Assembly: GCA_944474755.1 (NCBI GenBank)
Contig: OX104119.1
Coordinates: 43,115,927-43,179,926, forward strand
Source of the DNA: Limnoperna fortunei
Lineage: Eukaryota > Mollusca > Bivalvia > Mytilida > Modiolidae
Reading direction: 5' to 3'
DNA: 64,000 nucleotides
Made by a program: the position numbers and the translations under genes. The number at the start of each line of letters is the position of its first letter. Positions within the stretch are counted from its first letter, which is position 1. Under the pieces are notes generated by a model. The model was not told the origin of the DNA. It did no database searches and was given only the letters and a program-made list of their open reading frames with translations. Below, piece after piece: positions 44,915 through 57,299 of this stretch.

Positions 44915-45080
44915 ATCATCTACTTCCTTGTTAATTAGCCAAAAAAATATGTTATATGTTGTTTTTAATAGTTAACATATGATTTTATTGACTATGTTCT
45001 ATTGTATTGTGCTTATTTCCCTACATTTATATTCAGACAAATAAATGCATTTACAGTTTCAAGTAGGAAAATAAGCCTAC
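44915..45080 (+). pseudogene. Decayed duplicate of the receptor gene's signal-peptide exon
   Basis: Aligns to 45990-46160: 'tacttccttgt', a run of A, 'atgttgttttt', then 'ctatgttct..attgt..gctta', 'tttatatt..agacaaataaatgcatttacag.ttca' and 'gtagga'. Relative to the live exon the reading is broken by a stop and indels. It suggests a tandem duplication of the receptor's 5' end, or of the whole gene followed by loss. Confidence 0.6.
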
Positions 45081-46051
45081 ACAATCATATTTATGTGTTA
45101 AACAAGTATAAACCGCTTGTTTAGCATGTGTGTGTATGTTTACCTTATTGTTTGTTATATTGTCTTAGTTTTATTGAAAGCATCATTATATATTGTGAGT
45201 AATATCTCCTTTTGTGTGACAAAGCTGCTGTATTTTTACAGTTAATACGACATACATTTATCATATCTTATAATTACTACCTGGTGATGTTCTACAATTT
45301 GTCTCTTAGGTTATGTTTTTCCGGAATAGTAAGATTTTCTGCCATCTGATACAACTATTGCCCCCTACTTCGCTTCTGAGAAATAGTTGGACCTTGGTAA
45401 AAAAGTTTAGGATTTTCCTTTCCTAGTTTATAAGTATAATTATTAGAGCAATGCTTTGAAAATGGTTACCACAGAGTGAGCATTTTATCACTACAAACCA
45501 TGTAGCAGTGTCTTACAATGTTAAATCATGTACTAAGTTATACTGACGTTAATTTAATCATTAAAGTTTAACTGAAATGTACATGTTTGTGCTCTAATTT
45601 ACTTCTGTCTATTCATAATTAGGTTGAGTTCGAATTGTTCCCGTTTGGCTTCTTTATAAATAATTTAATCAACTTTAATGTTAGATGGTTAATGCATGAC
45701 TGACACTCTGTATTTCAATTCAAGAAAAAAGGCAGTTACGACTAATGAAAAAACAATCACGAAATTTTAACCGTGTTAGTGATGTCACAGTGAAAAATGA
45801 AAAATAACAATAAACAACTGTTTGATCGGTTGTTTCTTAAACTCTTTAGATAAACACACTTTACTTCTTATTAAGTAACCATAAAGTTTGCCTTAATTAG
45901 CGTCATGTGTGTAAGAAGCTGGTTTTAATCAATTACATATTGTGTTTAATATATGTTATCTTTTTCCGTTATCCGTTTTCCTTGTTAACAGCATCATATA
46001 CTTCCTTGTAAGTCAAAAAAAAAATTTGTTGTTTGAACGGTACAGTGGAGA

Positions 46052-46136
46052 ATGTTTTCATTTATGATGTTCTGGTTTATGGTCGTTATTCATGCTAGAC
46101 TTATATTTGGACAAACAAATACATTTACAGATTCAG
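46052..46136 (+). CDS. Receptor exon 1: start codon and signal peptide
   Basis: The ATG opens MFSFMMFWFMVVIHARLIFG, a hydrophobic run that fits a secretory signal with likely cleavage before or near QTNTF. Donor TTCAG|gtagga, exit phase 1. No intron-less coding continuation exists, and exon 2 begins in the needed phase. Confidence 0.75.
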
Positions 46137-49100
46137 GTAGGACAATTGGCCCATTCATCATTTTGAACTATCCTTCACTTATATTTGCTTTCTGTGCAAC
46201 CAGTCGATTTGATTAACGTGCATCGAGCATTGTTTCATTCAAGATAAAGGACAAGATCAAGTTCAAAATTAATTGGAACGAAAAATTTTAACATGTTGTA
46301 GAATCTACAATTAAATACTCTTTTCAAAATCAACAAGCAAGTGTGGAATCGGCTTGGTGTTCCGTTAAAAACGTCCCCCTCTATTATACGCAGTCAGGAT
46401 GTTTTTTGTCACACCTTGACAACCTCATACATAGAGGTTTGCATATCCAGCAAATATGGTGCGCTTTTTTGCTCGGTAAGTCGGGTCCGGGAGATTGTCC
46501 CTTATAAAAATATGTCCAGTTCATGGCAATAATGATTATTGACATGCATAATTATTATTGAAATGTCGTACAACTGGCATCGATATTTAGAATATTTAAT
46601 GTTGTAAAAGTGCTGTGTGTATGTCATTTTAACATTTTATTATAGGTGAGGGTGTGTGTGTGTGTGTGTAAATAAACATTTTTATTGAACGGTCGGTTTT
46701 ATATATTAAAATATCTTTTTAAAGTACAACACTTGAGGAAAGTTATTAATAGTAGATGATTTACAACCTTAAACACTTGTCCACCTCAACCATAATTAGA
46801 CTAATGACTAGCTGACACCGATACAAGTGGTATACATCATAATGTTATAAGTGTATTATTTTGTTACAAGGTTTTGTTTATTTTTTACACTAACACTATA
46901 AATACAATTATGTAGAATATCATCCGGCAATTTGAAATTAAATTTAAATTTAGAACACTTTTAGTGATTAGGCAGCGGTCACTAATCACTCACCAATCCG
47001 TAACCGATCATGTATATCCGTCAATTGACAGATATAGAGCGTGATTAAACTGGCTCGCGACTATCTGCGCTTTATTCTATCTTTGCTACACAGTAATAGA
47101 TTCTCTTGTCTTTTTGAATCTATTCTCCGCATTTTATTGAGCAGTTCAGTTGGAAAAAGATTAAAATTGATCTAGTTCTAAGTCCATGTCAGAATCAACA
47201 TAAATTTTTCTAGGGTTGGTTTAGTACGTTTTATGATCCTTTCAGATATATGAAGTTAGTGTTCGAGTAAAAGGAAAAAATGTGTTGAAGTATTTGATTC
47301 AAAGTTGTTGGTTCTATAGTTACACTGTATTTTAAATAGTTGTTTTGTTTGTGGTGATAAACATTAATAGTAGTGCATATTTACCAATTTTAGTTTAAGA
47401 TATTTAAAAAAAAATAGTCTTCACAATAAATTTACAAATCATTACCAAATTAAACCAAATGCAAGTCAAAATAAACATAACATGGATACACGTGTTACGT
47501 TTTAATGCAAACGGGACAGGTAATATATTTTCCATTGCAGTGTATTTTTAAACAGAAAGAAACATTATGTAACATCCTCATGTATTTACGATTTGTTAAA
47601 CACGTAGTCATCTTAGGTAATTAGACAATAATCAATGACAAATTTTGTAAACGTGCAAAGACTTCTGCATACGACTAAGTATTTAAAACTTGATGAAAAT
47701 ATATTGAAAAATAGTATTGTTTCATATAGGTATATATGAAGGCGGAGAACAGTTTACAGTCTTTTTAACAGAAAAAAATAATACGTATGCACATGATTTG
47801 TGTCCGGTGGGAAGTAGAATGATGTCCTATAGCTTGACAAAAACAATTCAAAGAATGAACTTCACGTGGTCAGTCCAGTTCTGGATAAGGGGAAGCGCAG
47901 AATACACTCAGTGGATGTATTACAAAGGTACACGATTAATAGTTTTTTTAAACACGCACAACTGAAATGTTCCTATGTATTTTGTAATATTTTAATTAAA
48001 CTCTTTTATTCCTTCAACCATTTTGATGACGTTTTATCACAGTCGCAGTTATTCATACTCCATCGTTTTGTCACTTATTACACGCATCTTACTAGACTAA
48101 GCCCAGAGAAATGAAAGCAAAATAATAGCTGCCATACAACAGTTATGATCAAAACGCTATAGTTAGCTCCTTATTCCAGAGTGTTCGGTTTTTTGTATTA
48201 TATTATTTTGACCGCTTCCTCATCAGAAATCTGAACCACAGTCGACTTAACACTTGATTACTTATTGCATCTTACCAATGGATCATTTACGCGAATTGTA
48301 TGAAAGCAGTTTGGTAATAAGGATGGAAAATAATACACTTACACAATATGAAAAATGTAAATTGTTTGCATACAGTTACTTCAAACCTCTAGGAGTCTGA
48401 CTATGTAAGAATTTGTACAGATTTCTTGATTCAATGAATATTTCACGTACTCAGACAAATGCATTGTAGTAATGTTTTAACTTAAACAGGTATGATTAAT
48501 TTATAAGAAATGTTTAATAATATTGAATAATGAATTAATTAAAACAAGAAGTTAGTATGGTAATGCTAGCTTATGTTTATATAAATTTACTTTTATATAA
48601 TTTTTGCCAAAACATTATCACACTTAAAATTAACAAACACTATGACATGTTACATAATCTTTTTTTGTCATATTTTTGGATACATAAAAATTAACTTTGT
48701 TGAACCAGAGTGTAACCTGCTGTTTAAGTGTGAAAGATTACTGTTATCATCTTAAAACGCATTTAAAATATTTAAAAATTTAAAACAAATCATAAAAAAA
48801 CAAAAATACATGTCCGTGTAGCGCAATAAAACAAGCAGAACACTGTGTAATTAAAACTTAACTTTGCCCGAACTTTATTGTTAAAATATGTTTAGACATG
48901 ATCAAGACCTTTTTGAGTATTTTTATTATAATTATGGCAGAGTCAAATACAATATCTGACTTACTCCGATGAATTGTAGTACTGTAGAAACTAATTAGTT
49001 TTTAAGAATCTGACAGATCGAGCAACTGTCACTACTAGTACACACAACTTATACCTATAGAATCGATATTACTAAACGTATAACAGTCTAGCAAAAGTCA

Positions 49101-52100
49101 ATGAGATTAAACAATTTAAAAAAAAACAAGATACGTTTCAAAGTCTAAACTAAATAGTCTTTGTAGTTAGCGAAAGAACTCTGTTTTAATATGATTCGCA
49201 GCTTCAGTAAACTATATGTTGTGAACCTGTTGTGTAATGCCACACAAAGTGAAAACAGAACAATATAACATTTATAGTAGTATATGTACATATCTAGGAC
49301 TTTACCAGTATAAAGACTCAGTTAAAGACAGTACTCCATTATCTGTGGATGGAAATCAGCTGTCAACGTGTGCATTATTTTGCAAGGACTATTGGACTAT
49401 TGGATTACAGGTATCTGCAGTTCTGCAGTTAATTCATATACGGTGTAAAATAATAAATAAGGTAATATTGCAGCCGATTTACCCGTTTCTAGAACCATTA
49501 TTGTAATTAAATCACAAATATTTCCTTTTCTGTTCTAATTTTAGATAAATAATTGAAATATTTTTTCAGTGCACCTCACTTATTTCGTACAAATAAAACA
49601 TATATTAAATAAATATTTCAATGAATTAAAATATATAATAGTAAAGCTAGTTTATAGGTTTTGTCAATGTTTTTGAGAGTCTTGTGTCGTGTGTCTGTGG
49701 CGTTATATGAATTTTGTTATCGTATTATAGTTTCAAATTCTTAAATTCTTACCAATATTGCAATACACTGTACACTGCAATACACTACAATCAACATACT
49801 ACACTGATAACATGTCTTTTACAGGGAAACTGGCAATTGTCGGTAAGAGATTGAGTCATGCACATAATCAGTTTCAAAAATGTAACTTCACATTGGTGAT
49901 CCATAATAATCATCTTAACCACTCTTTTTCAGACTAGTAAATGTGTCTGTCTACTAAATGAAACAGCAATTGATATCCCGACTGCACAAAATGTACAAAC
50001 ATCATCGTGCAACCCCACACAACTGTGTGCGAACACGAACGACAAAAATATTGTGACAATATATCAAATCGGTAATGATGTAGAGATGTAGAGATACATT
50101 CAGTCGAGCATTAAAAGAAAACTATATTGCTCCGATACTACTAATTTTATAAGTTTTGAATTTTGGTATGATTCTGAGTACGACGAATCTCACTAAAACA
50201 GTGGAGATTCTAGGTGCTCTGGAAGGATAATCAACTACTGCTCCACGCGTGGCACCCGTAGTATTACCTAACTTTTATTCCGGTATATAGTCATATCTAG
50301 GAAAGTCATATTTCAGTTGGTAGGCGTAAAGTGGTTACGACAATTGTCATTTGTGACAATTTTATTCAGTAACGGTCAACCAAGTAATGAAGGCGACTGT
50401 AAAATTTTCTTAGTGATGACTTAAATCTTTTCACTTGGAATCCATGGTTAAGTAGCTTTTGTGTCAGTAGACAAATTCCAAATTTAATGATATTGCAAGT
50501 GTAAAACGTTATGATACATTTAAAAAATATTTTACATTTATATATCTTGACATTGATCCAAACTGTTGTTAGGGTTAGATGCAGAGAGTTCTTGTGTTTT
50601 ATAGATACAATTCAAGACGCCCTTAAAGAATTAGGAGAATGTCTGACAGTCAAAACAAATGATACTCATGTTATATCTTATACCCCTAAACGATGCGATT
50701 CAATATCTAATGTGCAGGTTATAATAGGCAATGGTATGTATTATTTATTATAAAAGGACGAAAAGCAATGCCATCGTTTGATTTGTATTGTTATAATACA
50801 TCAGTTCTATCAATTAGCTGATATATGTCTATGATAAAAATAGAAACATACTGTAAATAAATGGCCATCTGAAAGTTATTGGTTTCGATTAAAAAGTAAT
50901 AAACTTTGGTGAATATAATCTTTAAGAGTTATTTCAACCATATAAGACTTACTGGTTAATGTAATAAGATTGTCAACCACTCATAGCTAATAACAACCGA
51001 TCTTTTGCATTAATCTTTTCTGTGTAAAAGCATTAAGCTTTGCTTACAAAAAGGCTATGATTTAGGTCCCTGTCAGAAACTGCAATAGGTATGTATTTCT
51101 ACATATCTCAGTACCTTGATTGTTTGTTTGCTACAATATACATGTCCAGTCATCATAAAATCAACCCAATTACTGTACATGTTTTCTTAATTTAGATTGA
51201 TTACATCACAAATGTGGAAGTTATAAAAAAACTAAATAAAAAACGTTAAATTGTCGCCACTTATGTATTTCATATAGCCAATCCTGTGTGAGAAAAACAA
51301 TTGATGTGTTTACATTGGACTGTTTTACTAGTTCTTATTTAGTTATTTGGTATTGTTTAGAGTTTTTAGGAAAAAAGCCATGCAAGTACCTACTACAATT
51401 AGAACCAATTAATAATATTAAAACTCCGTCTTAAGTATGTTAAATTTTATTTCGATGTTCACTGCAAAAAATAGCATATCATCTTTTCATTTGATTGGTC
51501 GAATATTGGTCGCACCATAAAAGAAATCGCCCTCCGTATTTATCACCAGTCAGTTATAAATGGGCGGGATATAGGGGCTTATTCCTGTTACAAATAATTG
51601 ATATCGCCGCCTTCCTCGATGCGCGATTGAAAGTGAATTTGTCTAACTAGGAAGCCTGTGATATAAATATAACTACAATATACATAAATATACATAAATA
51701 TATATACAAAATAGCATATGATTAAAAACGACAATACTTGTATATTTTACACTAATTCCATCCGAAAATTGTAATATAAGAAGATATTGTATTAGTTTTT
51801 GGTATTGTTTTCGATAATGTTTTTATTTCTTTATATTTATCTTATTATATATTACAGAATTTAGAGCTGGTATTAACGACACAACTTGGATGAAGGCTAA
51901 AACATATGCTGAAAGAGTCAATGCAGGTTTCCCCACTTTGAAAGACTTGAAAAATAAAATACTTCGTAAAGGAGAATTTTGGCTGAACAACTTCAGAGAA
52001 GCCATTTACTTTGATAAAGGTTTGAGCTTGTACAATTTAACAAATGCCTAGTGTGTACATTGCAATTCTATGTTGATTACGGATTATTTATTTACGACAA

Positions 52101-55100
52101 CATATTTATAATGCCATTTTTATATTATCCCTTACAATTTTCTTCTCTTTTTTGCTTGGACTTAAGAGCTCCAAATACTCAATTTACAGAGTTGCCAAGC
52201 TCATTACTAGATGGTGAAAAGGGTAGGTTTTTCCGTTGATGGGTTGTCATACCGTATAGCGGGTTTTTTTCGCGGGCCCCAAATTTCGCGATTTCAGTCA
52301 AAAAGGGGGGTATTTAATTTTAGCGGTCATTAAGTTTCGCGATGTCTAGAAGTTGCCAAAAAATATAATTGTGAAGGAAAACCTCCATTGAAATCCATGA
52401 TCGAAAAAGTTTCAGTTGTTTTAATCGGAAATGAAATGTCAGAGATAGTATAATGTGAGTTCCGGTTATGAAAACGATATAAATCCGGATTATCAAATTG
52501 ACTTCGTGAACTAAATCGAATGAATATATGAGTGTTGTTAAATAATACAAAAATCTACAATAACATTTTAATTCAGGAAAACATAATTAAAATTACAAGT
52601 TTATTGAAACACAGTTAAAATAAAAATAACGTTAGGATTTTATGTCACATGGATTGACAATTATTCTCGATCCCGGTTCTCAATACTTCACACGGTAATT
52701 TCTTTGATAATATAAAATTTAAAAGGCTTGTGTTTATTTAATAAATAATGTTTTTATGACAATCAAATACCGTAGGTATTTTATCTGACGACACCTTTTT
52801 CACACCTAGGCAGACAAATAATTAACTTTATGACAACTTTATGATCATGACCTACCTGTGATTTGTCGTTTGTCATCGATCCCTGTAAGGAGATTAAAGC
52901 TCAAGCCTTAGGTCCTATTAATCATTGCTAATCATGTTAATCATACATCGACCGATTTTACTGATCGTGTTTATATGTTAATATGACCAAATTTTAGCGA
53001 GTTTTAATTTTCGCGTTCTCATAATGGTCGCGAAAATAGCGAAAATTAGAACCTCGCGAAAAAAACCCGCTATACGGTATTATAAAACGGAAATTATTAT
53101 GCGGACGGTGGTAGATGACGTATTTAGAAAGTGTCATGCACCTGTATTTATTTAGTAGATCTCGAAAAACATTAGCCGCTATAAAGCTTAATTATCCATC
53201 CTACCCTATGCTCCATACGTTTCCAAAATTATGTTTACGTTGATCCATCCCTGTCCGCGTTAGTTTATTGTTTTCCTAATTCTTTTTGTCTCAAACGCAT
53301 TGTTCGATATACTTTAAGCAAATATTCAATATGTTTATAATGATTACACAAAGAATGCCGTGAAAGTTTGTAATGTGTTAGAATTTTTTTTCTGTTGTAT
53401 TTTTTAAAACAAAGGTACAAAATGGAAGAATAAAAAAAACAAGCAAAAACTGAGCGCAGTAATGGGTGTTACTTTCAGTTTAGGTATACTTCTAAGTTAC
53501 TTCCGCATATGGTTTTAGATTGTGTTTTTGTCAAAGTCCAGATTGTAATCGTCTATGAATTTTCTGTTTGGTCAGTTTCTTGACTATTTATCTACATGTC
53601 TATATTTTGTTTTATAGGACAAGTGTAAATTTACTATATTCTATAAATAATAAGGAAGAAATTCAGACAAGAGAAATCAAACATACACATGGGAAAGATT
53701 TCTATCAGTCTCTTGTATCTGAAATTTTTATTTAGCTTTTGCTAAAATGTGTTTTTAAAGGGGTATCATATGTCTATTTTCAATGTGTGATTAACATTAA
53801 TCACTAACATTTATTAACTATACTTAAAATGTTAAAGTCAAAATCCGACGGAAACATTTAATACACGTTGAAAATGTATATAGGAAATGTACAAACAATC
53901 TCTTTAAAACATTTCCTTAACAAAAGTAAAAAGATCAACATCCATGATCAAAATTGTTTACCTAAGTAAGATTATGTATGTCGATTTGCATACCGTCTGG
54001 ATATCGCAATTATATTATTTTTGGTTTAATTTAATCTTTTATACTATAATGAGCTTGTATTTCTTCCAAAATTCATTTTAATAGAACCAACTTATTTTAA
54101 CCATTTGAGTTTGTGTGCATCTGGTAGAACCGTAAATGGAAAAATCGAACTACGACCTGAAAATTGCACTACAGTTATGCCTGCTGTATGCTATCAACAC
54201 ATTTCTTCTACTGGTCCTGTAGTGAATCACAGTACTAAAAGAATATCAGTTCTTGCTACTAGTCTGGTATTGAGTCATAACACTACAAGCGTATCAGTTT
54301 CTTCTACTGGTCCAAAACTGCGTGATATCACTACTACCGTATCAGGTACTATTGATAGTATTTAGTCGCTATTATTAAATATAACATGTATTTATACACT
54401 TGCCGCAAGTAGCATTTAAGCTAAATGCATTATATTTATACAATACAACTTATAAACTAACGATATATTTACCTTAAAGTCAAAACCATATAAACATGTT
54501 ACAATTTTCTGAGTGATTTTTCAATTATTTTTAAGATGATAAGATCACCAGTATACACAAATACACACGCACACCCCATCACACAAATACACCCCCCCCC
54601 CACACACACACACATAGAAATATCACAGGTTAAGACGTCGTTGTACGTAAGGTTTTGAAAAAATAACTGTTGATAAGATGTAAATTATGCAGAATTTTAA
54701 CTTAAATAATGACAAAAAGCTACAGAAAGCTATATTTCTTCTGTTAGAACGAAAGTTTGTATTTTATACGATATGATTGATATAAATCTCACGTGACCAA
54801 ACAAAATTCCTTATTTAATGCATAGCAGTCATTGATTTATCGTTTTGGTAAGTTTTGATAAAACTTGTTTTGATACTAGTTTTAGAAGACAAATGACGGA
54901 AACTGTTCTTTAGTTTGGAATATACCTTATGCTACAGAACAAATACTTTGTTCGAGATGTTTTCGACCTGAACAAATCCCAATTTTTATGTTTTCACTTT
55001 ATAGATACACCCGGAGTCATAGTAGTTATAATATGCTCAATAGTTTTCCTGGTTATCATAATTGCGTCGACTTTTTTAATATTCAGGTATGTAACATTAA

Positions 55101-56909
55101 CAATTTTTATCATTTAAATAGCCCATGTAATGCAGTTCATAATATTTCTAACAATGCTTATCGATAGAACGTAAAAACACATTTTATATACCTTATGTAC
55201 GCATGAGAATCACTGCATTGATAAGTATTAAGACCAATTATCCCAAAGCACCAAAAAAAACTTAGACATGACATGTCTCAGAAATTGTTGATTTTCATTT
55301 CATAAATTGCAATTGACCATTGGATCACAAAAAATGATGACTGTTTGTTATGATTGACAACTGTTGCCATGGTAACCGAGGCGGTCATTTTTTATCATTT
55401 CTCATACCGCAAAATAGCCTATATTCCATTCCCAATTTGTTATTCAAAAATCAATTCATATTCAATATAACGTTTTATTTGCTTATTCAATACCATATTG
55501 ACAATATTCTAAACAGTTTCAAGACTAAACATAAACGTGTAGTCAGTACGAAGCTATCGAATATGTCAAGAAATCAAACATTTTGTCTGGATTTTTTTTT
55601 ACCAAAAAACTACCATTTTTGCCACTTTACTGATTCCATTTTCAGAATGCACCAATCACAAATACTCATCATGAATATAATTACATAAATTGATAATTAA
55701 TATTCAAAACTTATAAAAATCTCAATGGGGTAATAAAAGATGGCTATAGAATATTTTAATCGGCCCAAAAAGGCAACCGAAGTCAAATCATAACTAACAA
55801 TCATTATTTTGTGATCCAATGGTCACTTTCAACTTATCAAATGAAAATCAGCAAAATCTGAGACATGTCATGTCTCACCCTATATGGAAATCCTTTGACC
55901 CTTAAGGAGAATTGGTGTTAAAAACTTACAATATGATTACCGTACTCCTCTAATATCATATTTTAACAAATAATTTTCTGAATTAGAAAGTAGTCAAAAG
56001 TCCTCTATTGAGAGTTGAGGCCACACTAATCACGTGGCTCAATTGGAAGTCTGATTTTAAACGTATTTTCTACAAACTAACCCTAACATTAAATTAACAA
56101 ACAAAAGAAAACAATACTTGCATTTATGTGAAGGTCTAATGATGCTTCAAACTTTGCTATTGTGTACAAGTTCACAATTGGATGTTATTGTAAGCGTTAC
56201 AGTCAACCAAAATAGTTATTATGGTAACGTTCGTTGTTTGATAAGTTTAATCAAAGATTTCAATAGCTTTGGTTTTAGGCATATGAATTTATTTATGGAT
56301 GCAGAATATGTTTTCGAATCAATACACATAGATTACTGGAAACCTTGCCGTTATACTATGAATAAAAGTCACATACCAATGTTAATGTTAAATATTACTT
56401 TGTTTGGTGTAACTAGTTCAACACTATAGGCCGTATCGTACAACTGGTACGTTTTATTTACAACTTTCTCCCAAAACAAGTTACTAGTAAAAAGCTTAAC
56501 ACGAATAAAACTTTCCATTTCTAGGTGCCGTCAACAACGGAACACCGACTCTGCACACGGAACAGTGTATGCTACCGTTAAGAAGGATAAGATCAAAGAG
56601 AACAATCACGAGCAACCCTTAAATAAAACATCCTATGAAGAAGTTAGCATTCCATCAACCGGACAAGAAAATGATTATGACCACACAGATTTTACAATGA
56701 GGTCTCCTCTTCAACAACCAGATGAAAGCAACTACGACACAATGGGAAACATTCAAGTAATAGGAGAATCTATTTACCATCACACAGTCACCTTTAAAAC
56801 GTCGTCGCATATTGCGGAAGTTGACGATTCAATATACCATCATGCGGCGGATTATCAATCAACAACGCAAAATGAGAAGAATGAACAAACACAACCAACA
56901 GTTGAATAA
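46052..56909 (+). CDS. Type I transmembrane receptor: lectin-like and WSC ectodomain, Tyr-rich tail (11 exons)
   Basis: Exons: 46052-46136, 47730-47927, 49259-49410, 49825-49842, 49933-50071, 50605-50733, 51858-52019, 52169-52222, 54085-54345, 55005-55086, 56525-56909. All borders are GT..AG and all phases match; the sum is 1665 bases, 554 residues plus stop. Layout: signal peptide (1-20 or so); first lectin-like half (29-94); WSC-type module (95-197); second lectin-like half (198-240); another C-type-lectin-like domain (241-343); Ser/Thr-rich stalk (345-399); membrane span (403-425); tail (427-554). At least seven N-x-S/T sites in the ectodomain suit a surface glycoprotein. Tail motifs TVYATV (Tyr442) and TSYEEV (Tyr464) fit the immunoreceptor switch pattern TxYxxV, and NYDTM is a YxxM. 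A role in cell-surface recognition is inferred; no exact orthologue is known to me. Weakest points: the acceptor at 49258 has a poor pyrimidine tract. Confidence 0.8.
46655..46670. repeat. (GT)n microsatellite
   Basis: Short GT run in receptor intron 1. Confidence 0.8.
47730..47927 (+). CDS. Receptor exon 2: N-terminal half of a lectin-like domain
   Basis: 66 codons, phase 1 to 1. The line-up 'NNTYAHDLCPVG..MM' followed by 'FTWSVQFWIRG' resembles the first half of degenerate C-type-lectin-like domains (a Cys in the early helix, a WIG-like strand, a Trp near the end). Only one Cys is present, so its partner must lie in another exon, probably exon 6. Confidence 0.7.
49259..50071 (+). CDS. Receptor exons 3-5: WSC-type module, including an 18-base micro-exon
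   Basis: Exons 49259-49410, 49825-49842 (GGA AAC TGG CAA TTG TCG) and 49933-50071. The joined reading has the WSC rhythm: YLGLYQYKD at the start, STCALFCKDYWTIGLQ in the middle, KCVCLLN after it, then SSCNPTQLCAN and a closing VTIYQI. WSC domains bind carbohydrate or protein at the cell surface. The cassette as a whole enters and leaves in phase 1, so it could be inserted or skipped without breaking the frame. The micro-exon has a good acceptor (gtcttttacag) and donor (gtaaga). Confidence 0.7.
50605..50733 (+). CDS. Receptor exon 6: Cys-pair segment resembling a lectin-domain C-terminal half
   Basis: 43 residues with two Cys 17 residues apart (GEC..KRC). The spacing and strand pattern match the C-terminal half of the second lectin-like domain in exon 9 (SLC..ENC, 16 apart). 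Acceptor 'gtgttttatag', donor 'gtatgt', phase 1 to 1. Confidence 0.65.
51858..52222 (+). CDS. Receptor exons 7-8: first part of the second lectin-like domain
   Basis: Exons 51858-52019 and 52169-52222, all phase 1. TTWMKAKTYAERV and then KGEFWLNNF give the TW..A..Y and WIG-like landmarks of the fold. Exon 8 uses the acceptor AG at 52167-52168; an AG two bases earlier would put a stop in frame. Confidence 0.7.
52252..53077. mobile_element. 826-bp non-autonomous Tc1/mariner-like element in receptor intron 8
   Basis: Ends CCGTATAGCGGGTTTTTTTC and its exact reverse complement, with TA on both sides (52250-52251 and 53078-53079). CpG-rich 'ttcgcga' words cluster next to both ends. No transposase ORF. 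Confidence 0.85.
54085..54345 (+). CDS. Receptor exon 9: end of lectin-like domain and Ser/Thr-rich stalk
   Basis: The first third has three Cys (LSLCASG, RPENCTT, PAVCYQH), the normal ending of a C-type-lectin-like domain. The remainder contains two related blocks around 'ISSTGP' and 'VSSTGP', each followed by Thr/Ser-rich sequence with N-glycosylation sites, as in a mucin-like stalk. Confidence 0.72.
55005..55086 (+). CDS. Receptor exon 10: membrane span
   Basis: After DTPG come about 23 hydrophobic residues (VIVVIICSIVFLVIIIASTF) ending in an Arg completed by exon 11. Phase 1 in, phase 2 out. Confidence 0.82.
55264..55875. mobile_element. 612-bp non-autonomous DNA transposon in receptor intron 10
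   Basis: About 110-bp inverted repeats start AGACATGACATGTCTCAG; 'gaccattggatcacaaaa' and 'gattttcattt' recur inverted near the two ends. The tip is itself a palindrome. No coding capacity. Confidence 0.75.
56525..56909 (+). CDS. Receptor exon 11: cytoplasmic tail with tyrosine signalling motifs
   Basis: 128 codons including TAA. A basic start (RCRQQR) after the membrane is a stop-transfer signal. Tyr-centred motifs in order: TVYATV, TSYEEV (both TxYxxV), ENDYDHTDF, SNYDTM (YxxM), and two copies of SIYHH. TxYxxV/I motifs bind SH2 adaptors and phosphatases in vertebrate receptors, and YxxM binds PI3-kinase p85; those activities are inferred for this protein. Confidence 0.85.
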
Positions 56910-57290
56910 TTGTCATTTAAAAAGTTCTGATATGTACCAATAGCGAGTTACTGACGAAATAATTGCCTGAAATAACATAAACACGTTGTGTTACTGGGAT
57001 TAAAGTCATGTGTTTCTATATTCTGTTACTTATATGGTGTAGTAACTCACGTTCATTCTATTTACTTGAACTTTCGAAAACACCTCAAAACATTTGACAC
57101 ATGCTGATGGAATTTGTTTTCTCTTTGAGAAGTGTATTCTAAAACAGCTATATGCAGCTTTCTAGTTTCATTATTACTTTCAGTGTTCACTATATTTATA
57201 TTCATTTTTATATGCTATTTTAATTGTCATAATTTGATGAATTTGTTACTGATTTTTATTTTGTAATTGTTTAAAGTAACAAGTACAGTT

Positions 57291-57296
57291 AATAAA
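57291..57296 (+). terminator. Likely polyadenylation signal of the receptor gene
   Basis: AATAAA 382 bases after the stop codon; another lies near 57598. Confidence 0.45.
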
Positions 57297-57299
57297 CAA

